Below, in pieces: positions 8,217 through 15,534 of a stretch of DNA of 64,000 nt; positions within the stretch are counted from its first letter, which is position 1; each line of letters starts with the position of its first letter. The DNA is taken from contig CALANV010000043.1 in the NCBI GenBank assembly GCA_937926175.1, forward strand, positions 1-64,000, read 5' to 3'. Under the pieces are notes generated by a model. It made no database searches, was not told where the DNA came from, and was given only the letters and a program-made list of their open reading frames with translations. The stretch comes from an uncultured Rhodospirillales bacterium. Its GTDB lineage: Bacteria; Pseudomonadota; Alphaproteobacteria; CACIAM-22H2. Made by a program: the position numbers and the translations under genes.

Positions 8217-10538
8217 TCAGGCGCGGGCGGCCCCGCCGTGCTTCGCCTTGCGTATCGCCTGCCAGATCGCGTGCGGCGTCGCCGGCATGTCGAGATGATC
8301 GATGCCGAGCGGCCGGAGCGCGTCGATGACGGCGTTCATCACCGCCGGAATCGAGCCCACCGTTCCGGATTCGCCTGCGCCCTTGGCGCCGAGCAGGTTC
8401 GTGGTCGAGGGCACCGATTCGTCGATGTTGATCGCGAAGCTCGGCAGATCGTCGGCGCGCGGCAGCGTGTAATCCATGTATGACCCGGTGACGAGCTGGC
8501 CCGTCTGGCGGTCGTACACCGCGTTTTCGTAGAGCGCCTGGCCGACGCCCTGCGCGATGCCGCCGTGCAGCTGGCCGGCGACGAGCGTCCGGTTGATGGC
8601 CCGCCCGACGTCGTCGCAGGTCGTGTAGCGCACGATCCGTGCCACGCCGGTCTCGGGGTCGATCTCGACCTCGCAGACGTGACAGCCGTTCGGCCAGCTC
8701 GGGCCGGTGACGGCATTCTTCATCGTGATCGCGAGGCGCCGTTCGGCCTGACGCGCGGCGAGCTCGAACAGGCCGATCGAGCGGTCGGTGCCGACGATGG
8801 TGAAACGTCCGTCCGCGAACTCGATGTCCGCGGCCGCGGCTTCGAGCGCGTCCGCCGCGAGAGTCTTGGCATGCTCGATCAACCGGTCGGCGCCGGCGAC
8901 GATGGCCGAGCCGCCGATGTAGAGCGAGCGCGAACCCATGCTGCCGAAGCCCTGAACGAGGTCGGTATCGCCCTGTACGATCGCGATCCGGTCGGGCGCG
9001 ATGCCGAGCCGTTCCGCCACGAGCTGCGTGTACGCCGTCTCGAGGCCCTGGCCCATGGCCTGCGTCGCGGAATGGACGACGACGCGTCCATCCGCCTCGA
9101 CGATCACCTCGACCGTCTCGTTCAGCGCATTCGCCCCGGTCCATTCGATGTAATAGGAGAGCCCGCGCCCGAGCAGCCGTCCCCGCGCGGCCGCCGCCGC
9201 ACGCCGCGCCGGGAAACCGTTCCAGTCGGCGGCTTCGAGCGCCCGCTCCAGGAAATGGACGAAGTTGCCCGTGTCATAGGTCTCGCCGGTCGCGTTCCTG
9301 TAGGGCATGACCGAGGCCGGTATCAGATTGCGCCGGCGTATCTCAGCGGGATCGAGCCCCAGCTTCGCCGCCGCCGCATCCATCAGCCGTTCGATGAGGT
9401 AGATCGCTTCCGGACGCCCCGCGCCGCGATAGGCCGAGACGGTCGCCGTGTTGGTGAGCACGAGGCGTACGCGGATGTCGGCGACCGGAATAGCATAGGC
9501 GCCGGTGATGACCTTCGGACTGAGGGCGAGCGGTATCGGCGCGGTGGGCGGTGCGAGATAGGCACCGGCATTGGCGAGCGTATCGACCCTGAGCGCGAGA
9601 ATGCGCCCCTCTGCATCGAGGGCGAGCTCGGCGCGCGAGAACTGGTCGCGGCCCTGCACCGCGCTCTGGAAATCCTCGCTGCGGTCGGCGCGCCAGCGCA
9701 CCGCGCATGCGAGTTTCAGGGCCGCATAGGCGACGACCGCGTCCTCGGGCGTGAGATGGGCCCGCATGCCGAAGCCGCCGCCGATGTCGCGGACGACCAC
9801 GCGGACCTTCTCCGGCGGCAGATGCAGAATGTTCTGACTCAGGACCTGCTTCAGGGCTGTCGGATTCTGCGCCGAGGCATGGAGCGTGAGCCGGCCGCTC
9901 TCGCGGTCGAACACCGCCACGGTGTTGCGCGGCTCCATCGGACTTGCCACGAGACGCTGATTGACGAGTTCGAGCCGCACGACGTGCGCGGCCGACGCGA
10001 AGGCGCGCGCCGTCGCCTCGGCGTCGCCATGACGCGCCTCGGCGGCGACGTTGTCGGGCGCTTCCGGCCACAGCACTGGCGCGCCCGCGGCCGTCGCCTC
10101 GCGCACGTCGACGACGGCGGGAAGCTCCTCGTAATCGATGACGATCGCTTCGGCGGCGTCGAGAGCTTGTGCCCGGCTCTCCGCCACGACGGCGACGACC
10201 GGCTCGCCCACATAGCGGACGCGCTCGAGTGCCAAGGCACGCCGCGGGGCGGTTGCCATCGGCGTACCGTCGGGGCGCTTGAAGAGCGCGGGCACGGGCA
10301 ACGGTTCGACGCCATCGTTTGCGAGATCGGCGCCGGTCCAGATCGCGCGCACGCCCGGCATGGCGCGCGCCGCCTCGGCGTCGATGCCGCGCAGCCTGGC
10401 GTGGGCGTAGGTCGACCGCACGAACACGACGTGGAGCGCCCCGTCGATTCTGAGATCGTCGACGTAGCGCCCCTGTCCGGTCAGCAGCCGGACGTCTTCA
10501 ACGCGCTCGGTAAGTTGTTTGCCGCCGAATCGTTCCAT
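8217..10538 (-). CDS. Xanthine dehydrogenase-family molybdopterin-binding (CoxL-like, form II) subunit
   Basis: Large catalytic subunit of a molybdenum hydroxylase, 773 residues from the ATG at 10538 (ERFGGKQLTERVEDVRLLTG). It carries the family's N-terminal a/b-hammerhead domain, the molybdopterin-binding segments GGFGMRAHLTPEDAVVAYAA and GQGLETAYTQLVAERLGI, and the catalytic glutamate in GAKGAGESG near residue 718. The active-site loop reads AYRGAGRPEA, the form II pattern; true form I CO dehydrogenase has AYRCSFR. Such enzymes hydroxylate aldehydes, purines or other heterocycles, and CO oxidation is not implied. Partner [2Fe-2S] and FAD subunits, normally adjacent, are absent on both sides, so partners must be encoded elsewhere. 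In-frame codons continue upstream to 10934 without any family similarity. Confidence 0.9.
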   Translation of the reverse strand: MERFGGKQLTERVEDVRLLTGQGRYVDDLRIDGALHVVFVRSTYAHARLRGIDAEAARAMPGVRAIWTGADLANDGVEPLPVPALFKRPDGTPMATAPRRALALERVRYVGEPVVAVVAESRAQALDAAEAIVIDYEELPAVVDVREATAAGAPVLWPEAPDNVAAEARHGDAEATARAFASAAHVVRLELVNQRLVASPMEPRNTVAVFDRESGRLTLHASAQNPTALKQVLSQNILHLPPEKVRVVVRDIGGGFGMRAHLTPEDAVVAYAALKLACAVRWRADRSEDFQSAVQGRDQFSRAELALDAEGRILALRVDTLANAGAYLAPPTAPIPLALSPKVITGAYAIPVADIRVRLVLTNTATVSAYRGAGRPEAIYLIERLMDAAAAKLGLDPAEIRRRNLIPASVMPYRNATGETYDTGNFVHFLERALEAADWNGFPARRAAAAARGRLLGRGLSYYIEWTGANALNETVEVIVEADGRVVVHSATQAMGQGLETAYTQLVAERLGIAPDRIAIVQGDTDLVQGFGSMGSRSLYIGGSAIVAGADRLIEHAKTLAADALEAAAADIEFADGRFTIVGTDRSIGLFELAARQAERRLAITMKNAVTGPSWPNGCHVCEVEIDPETGVARIVRYTTCDDVGRAINRTLVAGQLHGGIAQGVGQALYENAVYDRQTGQLVTGSYMDYTLPRADDLPSFAINIDESVPSTTNLLGAKGAGESGTVGSIPAVMNAVIDALRPLGIDHLDMPATPHAIWQAIRKAKHGGAARA

Positions 10539-10948
10539 CGTGCACACTCGTCCTTGCTCGCTTCCTTGCTGCAGCTCGATGTACGGTGCCCCGCCGTCCA
10601 ACCCGTCCGCGACGATCGGCGCCCCCCGTCGCGGCACCGTAGCGGTCCGTGCGCTTCCTCGAGGCACGCACATGAACGTGCGTCGCGCCCGGGATCCCCG
10701 GGCGGGGCAAGGCCCGCACATCATAGGCACGTCGTACCGCGCGGTCGACGGCGGCGCGGTGCCACCGTGTTCGCCGTCGAGCTGCCGTCGTGCTTCCCAC
10801 ATGCAAGGCCGGTTGCGCGTCGCGGTCCGTTGTGGTCTACAGCGAAATGCGGTCGCGTGCGGAATTTCCCGGTGCCGCGCCGGCGCTCTCAAACGCGATC
10901 GCGGGCGGCCCAAGGCCCGGCCAACGTCACGCAAATCGGGGGCAGAGC
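10539..10948. other. 410-bp divergent intergenic region, no gene recognised
   Basis: This region separates the molybdenum hydroxylase subunit from bdhA and should hold both promoters. Reading frames through it are shadows with no recognisable protein similarity. I see no terminator, RNA structure or clear operator in it. Confidence 0.6.
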
Positions 10949-11731
10949 ATGCTGAACGACAGGGTTGCGATCGTCACCGGCTCGACCAGCGGGATCGGTC
11001 TCGCCATCGCCCGCGCGCTTGCGCGCGAAAAGGCGAAGATCGTCCTCAACGGCTTCGGCGAGGCGAGCGCGATCGACAGGCTGCGCGACGAGATCGCGCG
11101 CGAGCACGGCGTCGAGGTCGTCTATGACGGCGCCGACATGACGAAACCGGCCGAGATCACGCGCATGGTCGAGGCGACGGTCGCCCGTTTCGGACGCATC
11201 GACGTGCTGGTCAACAATGCCGGCATCCAGCATGTCGCACCCGTCGACGAATTTCCGCCCGAGAAGTGGGACCAGGTGATCGCGGTCAACCTGTCGTCGG
11301 TCTTTCATGCGACGCGCGCGGCATTGCCGCACATGAAGCGGAACAACTGGGGCCGCATCGTCAACATCGCCTCGGCCCACGGCCTCGTCGCGTCGGTCAA
11401 CAAGGCCGCCTATGTGGCGGCGAAGCACGGCGTCGTCGGCCTGACCAAGGTCGTGGCGCTGGAGACGGCGACGACGGGCATCACCTGCAATGCGATCTGC
11501 CCCGGCTGGGTGCTGACGCCGCTCGTGCAGAAGCAGATCGACGCGCTGGCCGAGCGCGAGGGGCTCCCGGTCGCGAAGGCGAAGGAGAAGCTCTTGTCCG
11601 AAAAGATGCCGTCGGGCGAAGCCGTCACGCCGGAGCAGATCGGCGCCATGGTCGTGTTCCTGTGCTCGGATGCGGCGGCGCAGATCCGCGGCGCGGCGCT
11701 GTCCATCGACGGCGGCTGGACAGCGCAGTAG
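10949..11731 (+). CDS. bdhA: 3-hydroxybutyrate dehydrogenase
   Basis: SDR enzyme interconverting D-3-hydroxybutyrate and acetoacetate with NAD, used in polyhydroxybutyrate and ketone-body turnover. It is 260 residues, the usual BdhA size. The cofactor motif is TGSTSGIG, residues 10-17; the catalytic pair is Tyr155 and Lys159 (YVAAKHG). The family-specific stretches NNAGIQHVAPVDEFP, SAHGLVASVNKAAYVAAKHG and CPGWVLTPLVQKQI are all present. The ATG at 10949 is the canonical start (LNDRVAIVTG), preceded by GGGGGCAGAGC. Longer in-frame starts at 10790 add 53 residues without similarity. It probably acts with prpE and the acyl-CoA ligase in short-chain acid metabolism. Confidence 0.93.
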   Translation: MLNDRVAIVTGSTSGIGLAIARALAREKAKIVLNGFGEASAIDRLRDEIAREHGVEVVYDGADMTKPAEITRMVEATVARFGRIDVLVNNAGIQHVAPVDEFPPEKWDQVIAVNLSSVFHATRAALPHMKRNNWGRIVNIASAHGLVASVNKAAYVAAKHGVVGLTKVVALETATTGITCNAICPGWVLTPLVQKQIDALAEREGLPVAKAKEKLLSEKMPSGEAVTPEQIGAMVVFLCSDAAAQIRGAALSIDGGWTAQ

Positions 11732-11809
11732 GCGGACCTGTTCACCCGAACCGGCCGCCGCAGCCGCGCCGGGCAGCATTAACCATGTCTTAACGGTTTT
11801 CTCGTTATG

Positions 11810-11932
11810 GTTGAGGCTGTCACGGTTCGTCCGATGCGTTCGGACGGGCTACGCCGGACCCCGCTGTCCGGTGTCATTGACGCCTCCCTGTTCAACTCCC
11901 GGGCTGCTCCAATCGGCAGCCCATTCTTTTTT
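11810..11932 (+). ncRNA. Candidate structured RNA A (three-way junction plus terminator) upstream of metY
   Basis: The sequence folds compactly by eye. A closing stem (GAGGC, bulged T, GTCA at 11813-11822 with TGACGCCTC at 11878-11886) encloses two hairpins. Hairpin 1 is CGTCCGA/TCGGACG (11828-11834 and 11840-11846, 5-nt loop). Hairpin 2 is ACGCCGGAC/GTCCGGTGT (11851-11859 and 11866-11874, one G-U pair). A single-stranded linker (11887-11900) leads to an intrinsic terminator at 11901-11932. Part of the linker, 11885-11898, is perfectly complementary to 12096-12109 in RNA B. It could be an independent sRNA or the 3' UTR of bdhA, whose stop is 78 nt upstream. No known riboswitch or sRNA family was recognised. 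Confidence 0.5.
11901..11932 (+). terminator. Intrinsic terminator of RNA A / bdhA
   Basis: GGGCTGC (11901-11907), an 8-nt loop and GCAGCCC (11916-11922) are followed by ATTCTTTTTT. This is a classical rho-independent terminator on the plus strand. Confidence 0.85.
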
Positions 11933-12053
11933 CGGTTCTTGTTTCGGCCCTGGCGACGGGTTCGGCGGTGCGGCCGACCTCCCGATTCCGGCGCCCGAGG
12001 GGCGCAGGGGGCCGTCTCGTCGGCCGGCCGCTGGACCGGTCCAGGCTGTTCGC

Positions 12054-12082
12054 TTGACGGACAACGGTCGAGTTTGTAAGAG
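12054..12082 (+). promoter_or_regulatory. Candidate promoter for RNA B / metY leader
   Basis: CTTGACG with TTGACG at 12054-12059 is a near-consensus -35 element. A 17-bp spacer separates it from TAAGAG (12077-12082), a weaker -10. Initiation would fall near 12088-12090, directly before the hairpin that opens RNA B. Confidence 0.45.
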
Positions 12083-12087
12083 TGTGG

Positions 12088-12174
12088 ACACGCACGAGTT
12101 GAACAGGGAAGTGCGGCACGATCGGGCCGCTCAACATGGACGGTTGCGTCGGTGTTGAGCGGCCGACATTTTTT
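12088..12174 (+). ncRNA. Candidate RNA B: 5' hairpin plus terminator before metY (sRNA or attenuator)
   Basis: From the predicted start the RNA forms a hairpin with stem CGCAC/GTGCG (12091-12095 and 12111-12115) and a 15-nt loop, GAGTTGAACAGGGAA. Fourteen of these loop bases are the exact complement of 11885-11898 in RNA A. Nine bases later a 12-bp perfect stem follows (GGCCGCTCAACA at 12125-12136 with TGTTGAGCGGCC at 12153-12164), ending in GACATTTTTT. metY starts only 36 nt after the T-tract. Either this is an attenuator in the metY leader, or it is a separate sRNA and metY has its own promoter close to its start codon. About 35 nt precede the terminator stem, too few for known SAM aptamers. 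Confidence 0.5.
12125..12174 (+). terminator. Intrinsic terminator immediately upstream of metY
   Basis: A perfect 12-bp G/C-rich stem with a 16-nt loop is followed by six consecutive T. It is the strongest terminator structure seen in the window and sits between promoter and gene. Confidence 0.88.
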
Positions 12175-12209
12175 GCGTTAACGTCGGCCGTCACGCCCGA
12201 TTATCCCGA

Positions 12210-13505
12210 ATGGCCGATCCCAAATTCCTCCGGTTCGATACGCTCGGGCTGCATGCGGGTCAGCATCCCGACCCCGTTTTCGGCGCGCGGGCGGTGCCGA
12301 TCTATCAGACGACGTCGTACGTCTTCCAGGACACCGACCACGCCGCCGCGCTGTTCAATCTCGAGCGGGCCGGCCACATCTACAGCCGCATCTCCAATCC
12401 GACCGTCGCCGTGCTCGAGGAGCGCATCGCCGCGCTCGAGGGCGGCGTCGGCGCCATCTGCACGGCGAGCGGGCAGGCCGCACTCCATCTCGCCATCGCG
12501 ACGTTGATGGGGCAGGGCGGCCACATCGTCGCATCGGCCTCGATCTACGGCGGCTCGCACAATCTTCTCGCCCATACGCTGCCGCGATTCGGGATCACGA
12601 CGACCTTCGTCAATCCCCGCGATCCGAACGCCTTCAAGGCGGCGCTGCGTCCCGAGACGCGACTTGTCTTCGGCGAGACGCTGGGCAATCCCGGACTCGA
12701 GGTGATGGACATCGCCGCGGTCGCGGAGATCGCGCACGCGGCCGGGGTGCCGCTGCTGATCGACAACACCTTCGCGACACCTTACCTGCTGCGACCCATC
12801 GAGCACGGCGCCGATCTCGTCATGCATTCGGCGACCAAGTGGCTGGGCGGGCACGGCGTTGCGATCGGCGGCGTGCTGGTCGACGGCGGTAAGTTCGACT
12901 GGGAGCGCTCGGGCAAGTTTCCGACCCTGACCGAACCCTATGCCGGCTATCACGGTCTCGACTTCGCCGAGGAGTTCGGGCCGATGGCGTTCATCATGCG
13001 CGCCCGCGCCGAGGGTCTGCGCGATTTCGGGGCGTGCGTGAGCCCCACCAACGCGTTCTACATCCTGCAGGGCGTCGAGACGCTGTCGATGCGGATGCAG
13101 CGCCACGTCGAGAACACGCGGAAGGTCGTCGCGTTCCTGAACGCCGCGCAGGAAGTCGAATGGGTCAACTATCCCGAGCTGCCGACGCATCCGGATCACG
13201 CGCTCGCCACGCGGCTGATGCCGAACGGCTGCGGATCGATCGTGAGCTTCGGCATCCGCGGCGGGCGCGCCGCGGGCCGCCGCTTCATCGAAAGTCTGCG
13301 CATCTTCTCGCATCTCGCCAATGTCGGCGACGCGAAATCGCTCGTCATCCATCCGGCGAGCACGACGCACCAGCAGATGGATGCCGAGGCGCTCAAGGCC
13401 GCCGGCATCGGCGAGGAGATGATCCGTCTGTCGGTCGGCCTCGAGGATGCGGACGACCTGATCGACGATCTGGGCCAGGCGCTCCGCGCGTCGCAGAAGG
13501 CCTGA
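12210..13505 (+). CDS. metY: O-acetylhomoserine aminocarboxypropyltransferase (sulfhydrylase)
   Basis: PLP enzyme of methionine synthesis that joins sulfide (or methanethiol) to O-acetylhomoserine to give homocysteine. At 431 residues it has the MetY length and family pattern: FDTLGLHAGQHPDPVFGARAVPIYQTTSYVF at the start, YSRISNPTVAVLEERIAALEGG, and the Schiff-base lysine Lys210 in MHSATKWLGGHG. The insertion AYAGYHGLDF-type (here PYAGYHGLDFAEEFGPMAF) separates it from MetB/MetZ. No Shine-Dalgarno sequence precedes the ATG. GATTAT at 12199-12204, 5 nt before the ATG, could be a -10 element of a leaderless transcript. The terminator at 12125-12174 suggests controlled expression. The next two genes follow closely and look cotranscribed. 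Confidence 0.93.
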   Translation: MADPKFLRFDTLGLHAGQHPDPVFGARAVPIYQTTSYVFQDTDHAAALFNLERAGHIYSRISNPTVAVLEERIAALEGGVGAICTASGQAALHLAIATLMGQGGHIVASASIYGGSHNLLAHTLPRFGITTTFVNPRDPNAFKAALRPETRLVFGETLGNPGLEVMDIAAVAEIAHAAGVPLLIDNTFATPYLLRPIEHGADLVMHSATKWLGGHGVAIGGVLVDGGKFDWERSGKFPTLTEPYAGYHGLDFAEEFGPMAFIMRARAEGLRDFGACVSPTNAFYILQGVETLSMRMQRHVENTRKVVAFLNAAQEVEWVNYPELPTHPDHALATRLMPNGCGSIVSFGIRGGRAAGRRFIESLRIFSHLANVGDAKSLVIHPASTTHQQMDAEALKAAGIGEEMIRLSVGLEDADDLIDDLGQALRASQKA

Positions 13506-13530
13506 GGCGACAGGAGGAGCGGGGGCGCCC

Positions 13531-14319
13531 GTGGAGTTCTCGGTCGACGGCAAGCGCGTCTTTGCGGCGACGGGCGGGCGGCCGCCCAAACCCGAAATGC
13601 CGACCGTGATCTTCGTGCACGGTGCCGGCATGGATCACACGGTGTGGATGCTGCAGACGCGGTTCTTCGCGCATCACGGCCGCAACGTCCTCGCCATCGA
13701 TCTGCCCGGCCACGGCCGGTCCGAGGGGCCGGCGCTGACGTCAATCGGCGAGATGGCCGAGTGGCTGCTCCGCTTCCTCGATGCGGCCGGGCTCGACAAG
13801 GCCGCCGTCGTCGGCCACAGCATGGGGGCGCTGGTGTCGCTCGAGGCGGCGGCGCGCGCGCCGTTGCGCATCTGGGCGCTCGGCCTGCTCGGGGCGGCCG
13901 CACGCATGCCGGTCCACCCCGATCTGCTCGAGGCCGCGCGTGCGGGCGAGCACAGCGCGATCGATCTCGTCGCGTCCTGGGGCTTCGGCCGCCGCGCGCA
14001 TTTCGGCGGCGCCCGGGCGCCGGGACAGTGGATGATGGGGGCGGGGATCCGCCTCTTGGAGCGTGCCGAGAATGGCCTGCTGGGCGTCGATCTCGGCGCG
14101 TGCGATGCGTATCAGACGGCCGCGGAAGCGGCGGGCAAAGTGACGTGCCCGGTGCTCATCGTCGCCGGCGCGATCGACCGCATGACGTCGGTCAAGGGCG
14201 CGCGTGAGCTTGCGCAGAAGTTCGCATCGGCGCGCGTCGTGGTCATTCCGGGCGCCGGACACATGATGATGGTCGAGCAGCCGGACCGCACGCTCGACGC
14301 GCTCGCGGAGATCGTGTGA
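13531..14319 (+). CDS. Alpha/beta-fold hydrolase
   Basis: A 262-residue single-domain alpha/beta hydrolase. The oxyanion motif is VHGAGMDHTVW, the nucleophile elbow is GHSMG with Ser97, an acid is expected in AGAIDRMTS near residue 215, and the catalytic histidine is in GAGHMMMVEQP near the C-terminus. The start is GTG at 13531, preceded by ACAGGAGGAGCGGGGGCGCCC, 25 nt after metY. Its stop overlaps the start of the thioesterase gene (TGATG). The operon position suggests hydrolysis of an ester or thioester linked to the same metabolism. A homoserine O-acetyltransferase role is not supported, because the length and motifs are of generic hydrolase type. Confidence 0.85.
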   Translation: MEFSVDGKRVFAATGGRPPKPEMPTVIFVHGAGMDHTVWMLQTRFFAHHGRNVLAIDLPGHGRSEGPALTSIGEMAEWLLRFLDAAGLDKAAVVGHSMGALVSLEAAARAPLRIWALGLLGAAARMPVHPDLLEAARAGEHSAIDLVASWGFGRRAHFGGARAPGQWMMGAGIRLLERAENGLLGVDLGACDAYQTAAEAAGKVTCPVLIVAGAIDRMTSVKGARELAQKFASARVVVIPGAGHMMMVEQPDRTLDALAEIV

Positions 14320-14762
14320 TGAGCGGTGCGGCCGGGCGCGGCGAAGAGACGCGCGATCGCTATCGCCACTTCGCCGTCATTCCCACGCGCTGGAAGGACA
14401 ACGACATCTACGGCCACGTCAACAACGTGGTCTACTACAGCTACTTCGACACGGTCATAAATCGCTACCTGATCGACGCGGGCGGACTCGACCCGCACAA
14501 CGACGCGGTCATCGGCATCGCGGTCGAGACGATGTGCCGGTTCAAGCGGTCCTTCGCGTTTCCCGAGGACGTGCATGCGGGCCTGCGCGTCGGACATCTC
14601 GGCAACTCGTCGGTCCGCTACGAGATCGGGCTGTTCGGCGCGAACGACGAGGCCGCACGCGCCTACGGCCACTTCGTGCACGTCTTCGTCGACCGCGCCA
14701 GCCAGCGGCCGGTTCCGATTCCGCAAAAGATCCGCGCCGCGCTCGAGAAGATCAGGGTCTAG
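14319..14762 (+). CDS. Acyl-CoA thioesterase, 4-hydroxybenzoyl-CoA thioesterase/YbgC-like hotdog fold
   Basis: A 147-residue hotdog-fold thioesterase. The RWKDNDIYGHVNNVVYYSYFDT segment (residues about 24-45) holds the catalytic Asp and the long hotdog helix as in the 4HBT/FcbC family. It likely hydrolyses an acyl-CoA; the acyl group is unknown. The ATG overlaps the TGA of the preceding hydrolase, indicating translational coupling in the metY-hydrolase-thioesterase operon. A longer GTG start one codon upstream is possible. It is convergent with hsp20. Confidence 0.87.
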   Translation: MSGAAGRGEETRDRYRHFAVIPTRWKDNDIYGHVNNVVYYSYFDTVINRYLIDAGGLDPHNDAVIGIAVETMCRFKRSFAFPEDVHAGLRVGHLGNSSVRYEIGLFGANDEAARAYGHFVHVFVDRASQRPVPIPQKIRAALEKIRV

Positions 14763-14771
14763 CGCCGCACC

Positions 14772-14811
14772 GAAAAACAAAGAGCCGCCGGAGCGGTCAT
14801 GCTCCGACGGC
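14772..14811 (-). terminator. Intrinsic terminator of hsp20
   Basis: On the minus strand GCCGTCGGAGC, a 6-nt loop and GCTCCGGCGGC (11 bp, one G-U pair) are followed by TCTTTGTTTTTCG. The T-tract exists only on the minus strand. Confidence 0.85.
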
Positions 14812-14835
14812 CCCTGTTCGGTTGAGGCCGGCGCC

Positions 14836-15291
14836 TCAGGCCGCCTTGGCCTCGATGGTCTCGGTCGGCTTCGCGACCTCGATCTTGATGGTGCGCGGCT
14901 TCATCGCCTCGGGCACCTCGCGGACGAGATCGATGTGCAGCAGGCCGTTGACGAGCTCCGCACCCGTCACCTTGATGAAGTCGGCGAGCTGGAACCGACG
15001 CTCGAACGCGCGACCGGCGATGCCGCGATAGAGATAGCGGACGTTCTCGTCGCCGTTCTTCATCTTGCCCGACACGATCAGCTGGTTCTCCTGGGTCGTG
15101 ATGTTGAGATCGTCGGGCCCGAAGCCGGCAACCGCCATCGTGATCCGATAGGCGTTCTCGCCACGCTTCTCGATGTTGTACGGGGGATAGCCGGCCGCCT
15201 CGTCATTGCGGAGGGCCGCATCCATCAGACGGCTCAACCGGTCGAAACCGATCGTGGACCGGAACAGGGGCGAGAAATCGAACGTGGTCAT
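14836..15291 (-). CDS. Small heat-shock protein, Hsp20/IbpA family
   Basis: ATP-independent chaperone that binds unfolding proteins under heat stress. The 151-residue protein has the N-terminal FDFSPLFRSTIGFDRL typical of the IbpA/HspD group, an alpha-crystallin domain from YNIEKRGENAYRITMAVAGF to about residue 130 (HIDLVREVPEAMKPRTIKI), and a short C-terminal tail. The start at 15291 places AGGAGG 8 nt upstream; an ATG two codons earlier (15297) is too close to that site. The leader contains a ROSE-like thermometer. A classical terminator follows. Confidence 0.93.
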   Translation of the reverse strand: MTTFDFSPLFRSTIGFDRLSRLMDAALRNDEAAGYPPYNIEKRGENAYRITMAVAGFGPDDLNITTQENQLIVSGKMKNGDENVRYLYRGIAGRAFERRFQLADFIKVTGAELVNGLLHIDLVREVPEAMKPRTIKIEVAKPTETIEAKAA

Positions 15292-15293
15292 GT

Positions 15294-15345
15294 CCATATC
15301 CTCCTTGCGAGCAACATGGGGTTCGGAACCCGCCGCAACGGCCGG
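15294..15345 (-). promoter_or_regulatory. ROSE-like RNA thermometer in the hsp20 leader
   Basis: On the minus strand the leader reads CCATGTTGCTCGCAAGGAG and continues GATATGG. It contains a UUGCU motif (15310-15314) opposite the AGGAGG ribosome-binding site (15300-15305), within a hairpin closed by CCAT/ATGG (15316-15319 with 15294-15297). A second small hairpin (GGTTCCGAACC, 15320-15330) lies just upstream. UYGCU masking of the Shine-Dalgarno next to the start codon of an hsp20 gene is the hallmark of ROSE elements. The loop here is one base longer than in the common form. Confidence 0.6.
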
Positions 15346-15534
15346 ATTCCAGTTTCGGGGTTTGCCGCCGGGCCCCATCAGGCACCCTTGGCACTTTCGG
15401 AGATAGGTACGGCCGGGCTTGTTTCAAGGGGGTAGACGACGTCGCCGGCCGGCCGGTCGAAAGTCGTTAACCAACCTTTACCATTGCCGGGGAGGCCGGT
15501 TTGAGCGGACACTGGCGGCCCGCAGGGAGCAGCC

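Noticed and set aside
8217..10538. Aerobic carbon monoxide dehydrogenase (form I CoxL)
   Set aside because: The active-site loop is AYRGAGR, not AYRCSFR, and coxM and coxS are absent.
11776..11932. tmRNA, RNase P RNA or SRP RNA for the structured RNA upstream of metY
   Set aside because: There is no tRNA-like T-arm or CCA, no RNase P core such as GAGGAAAGTCC, and no SRP GGAA tetraloop domain.
12040..12209. A SAM-II or SAM-I riboswitch before metY
   Set aside because: None of the conserved core sequences of these aptamers could be found, and only about 35 nt precede the terminator stem in the predicted transcript.
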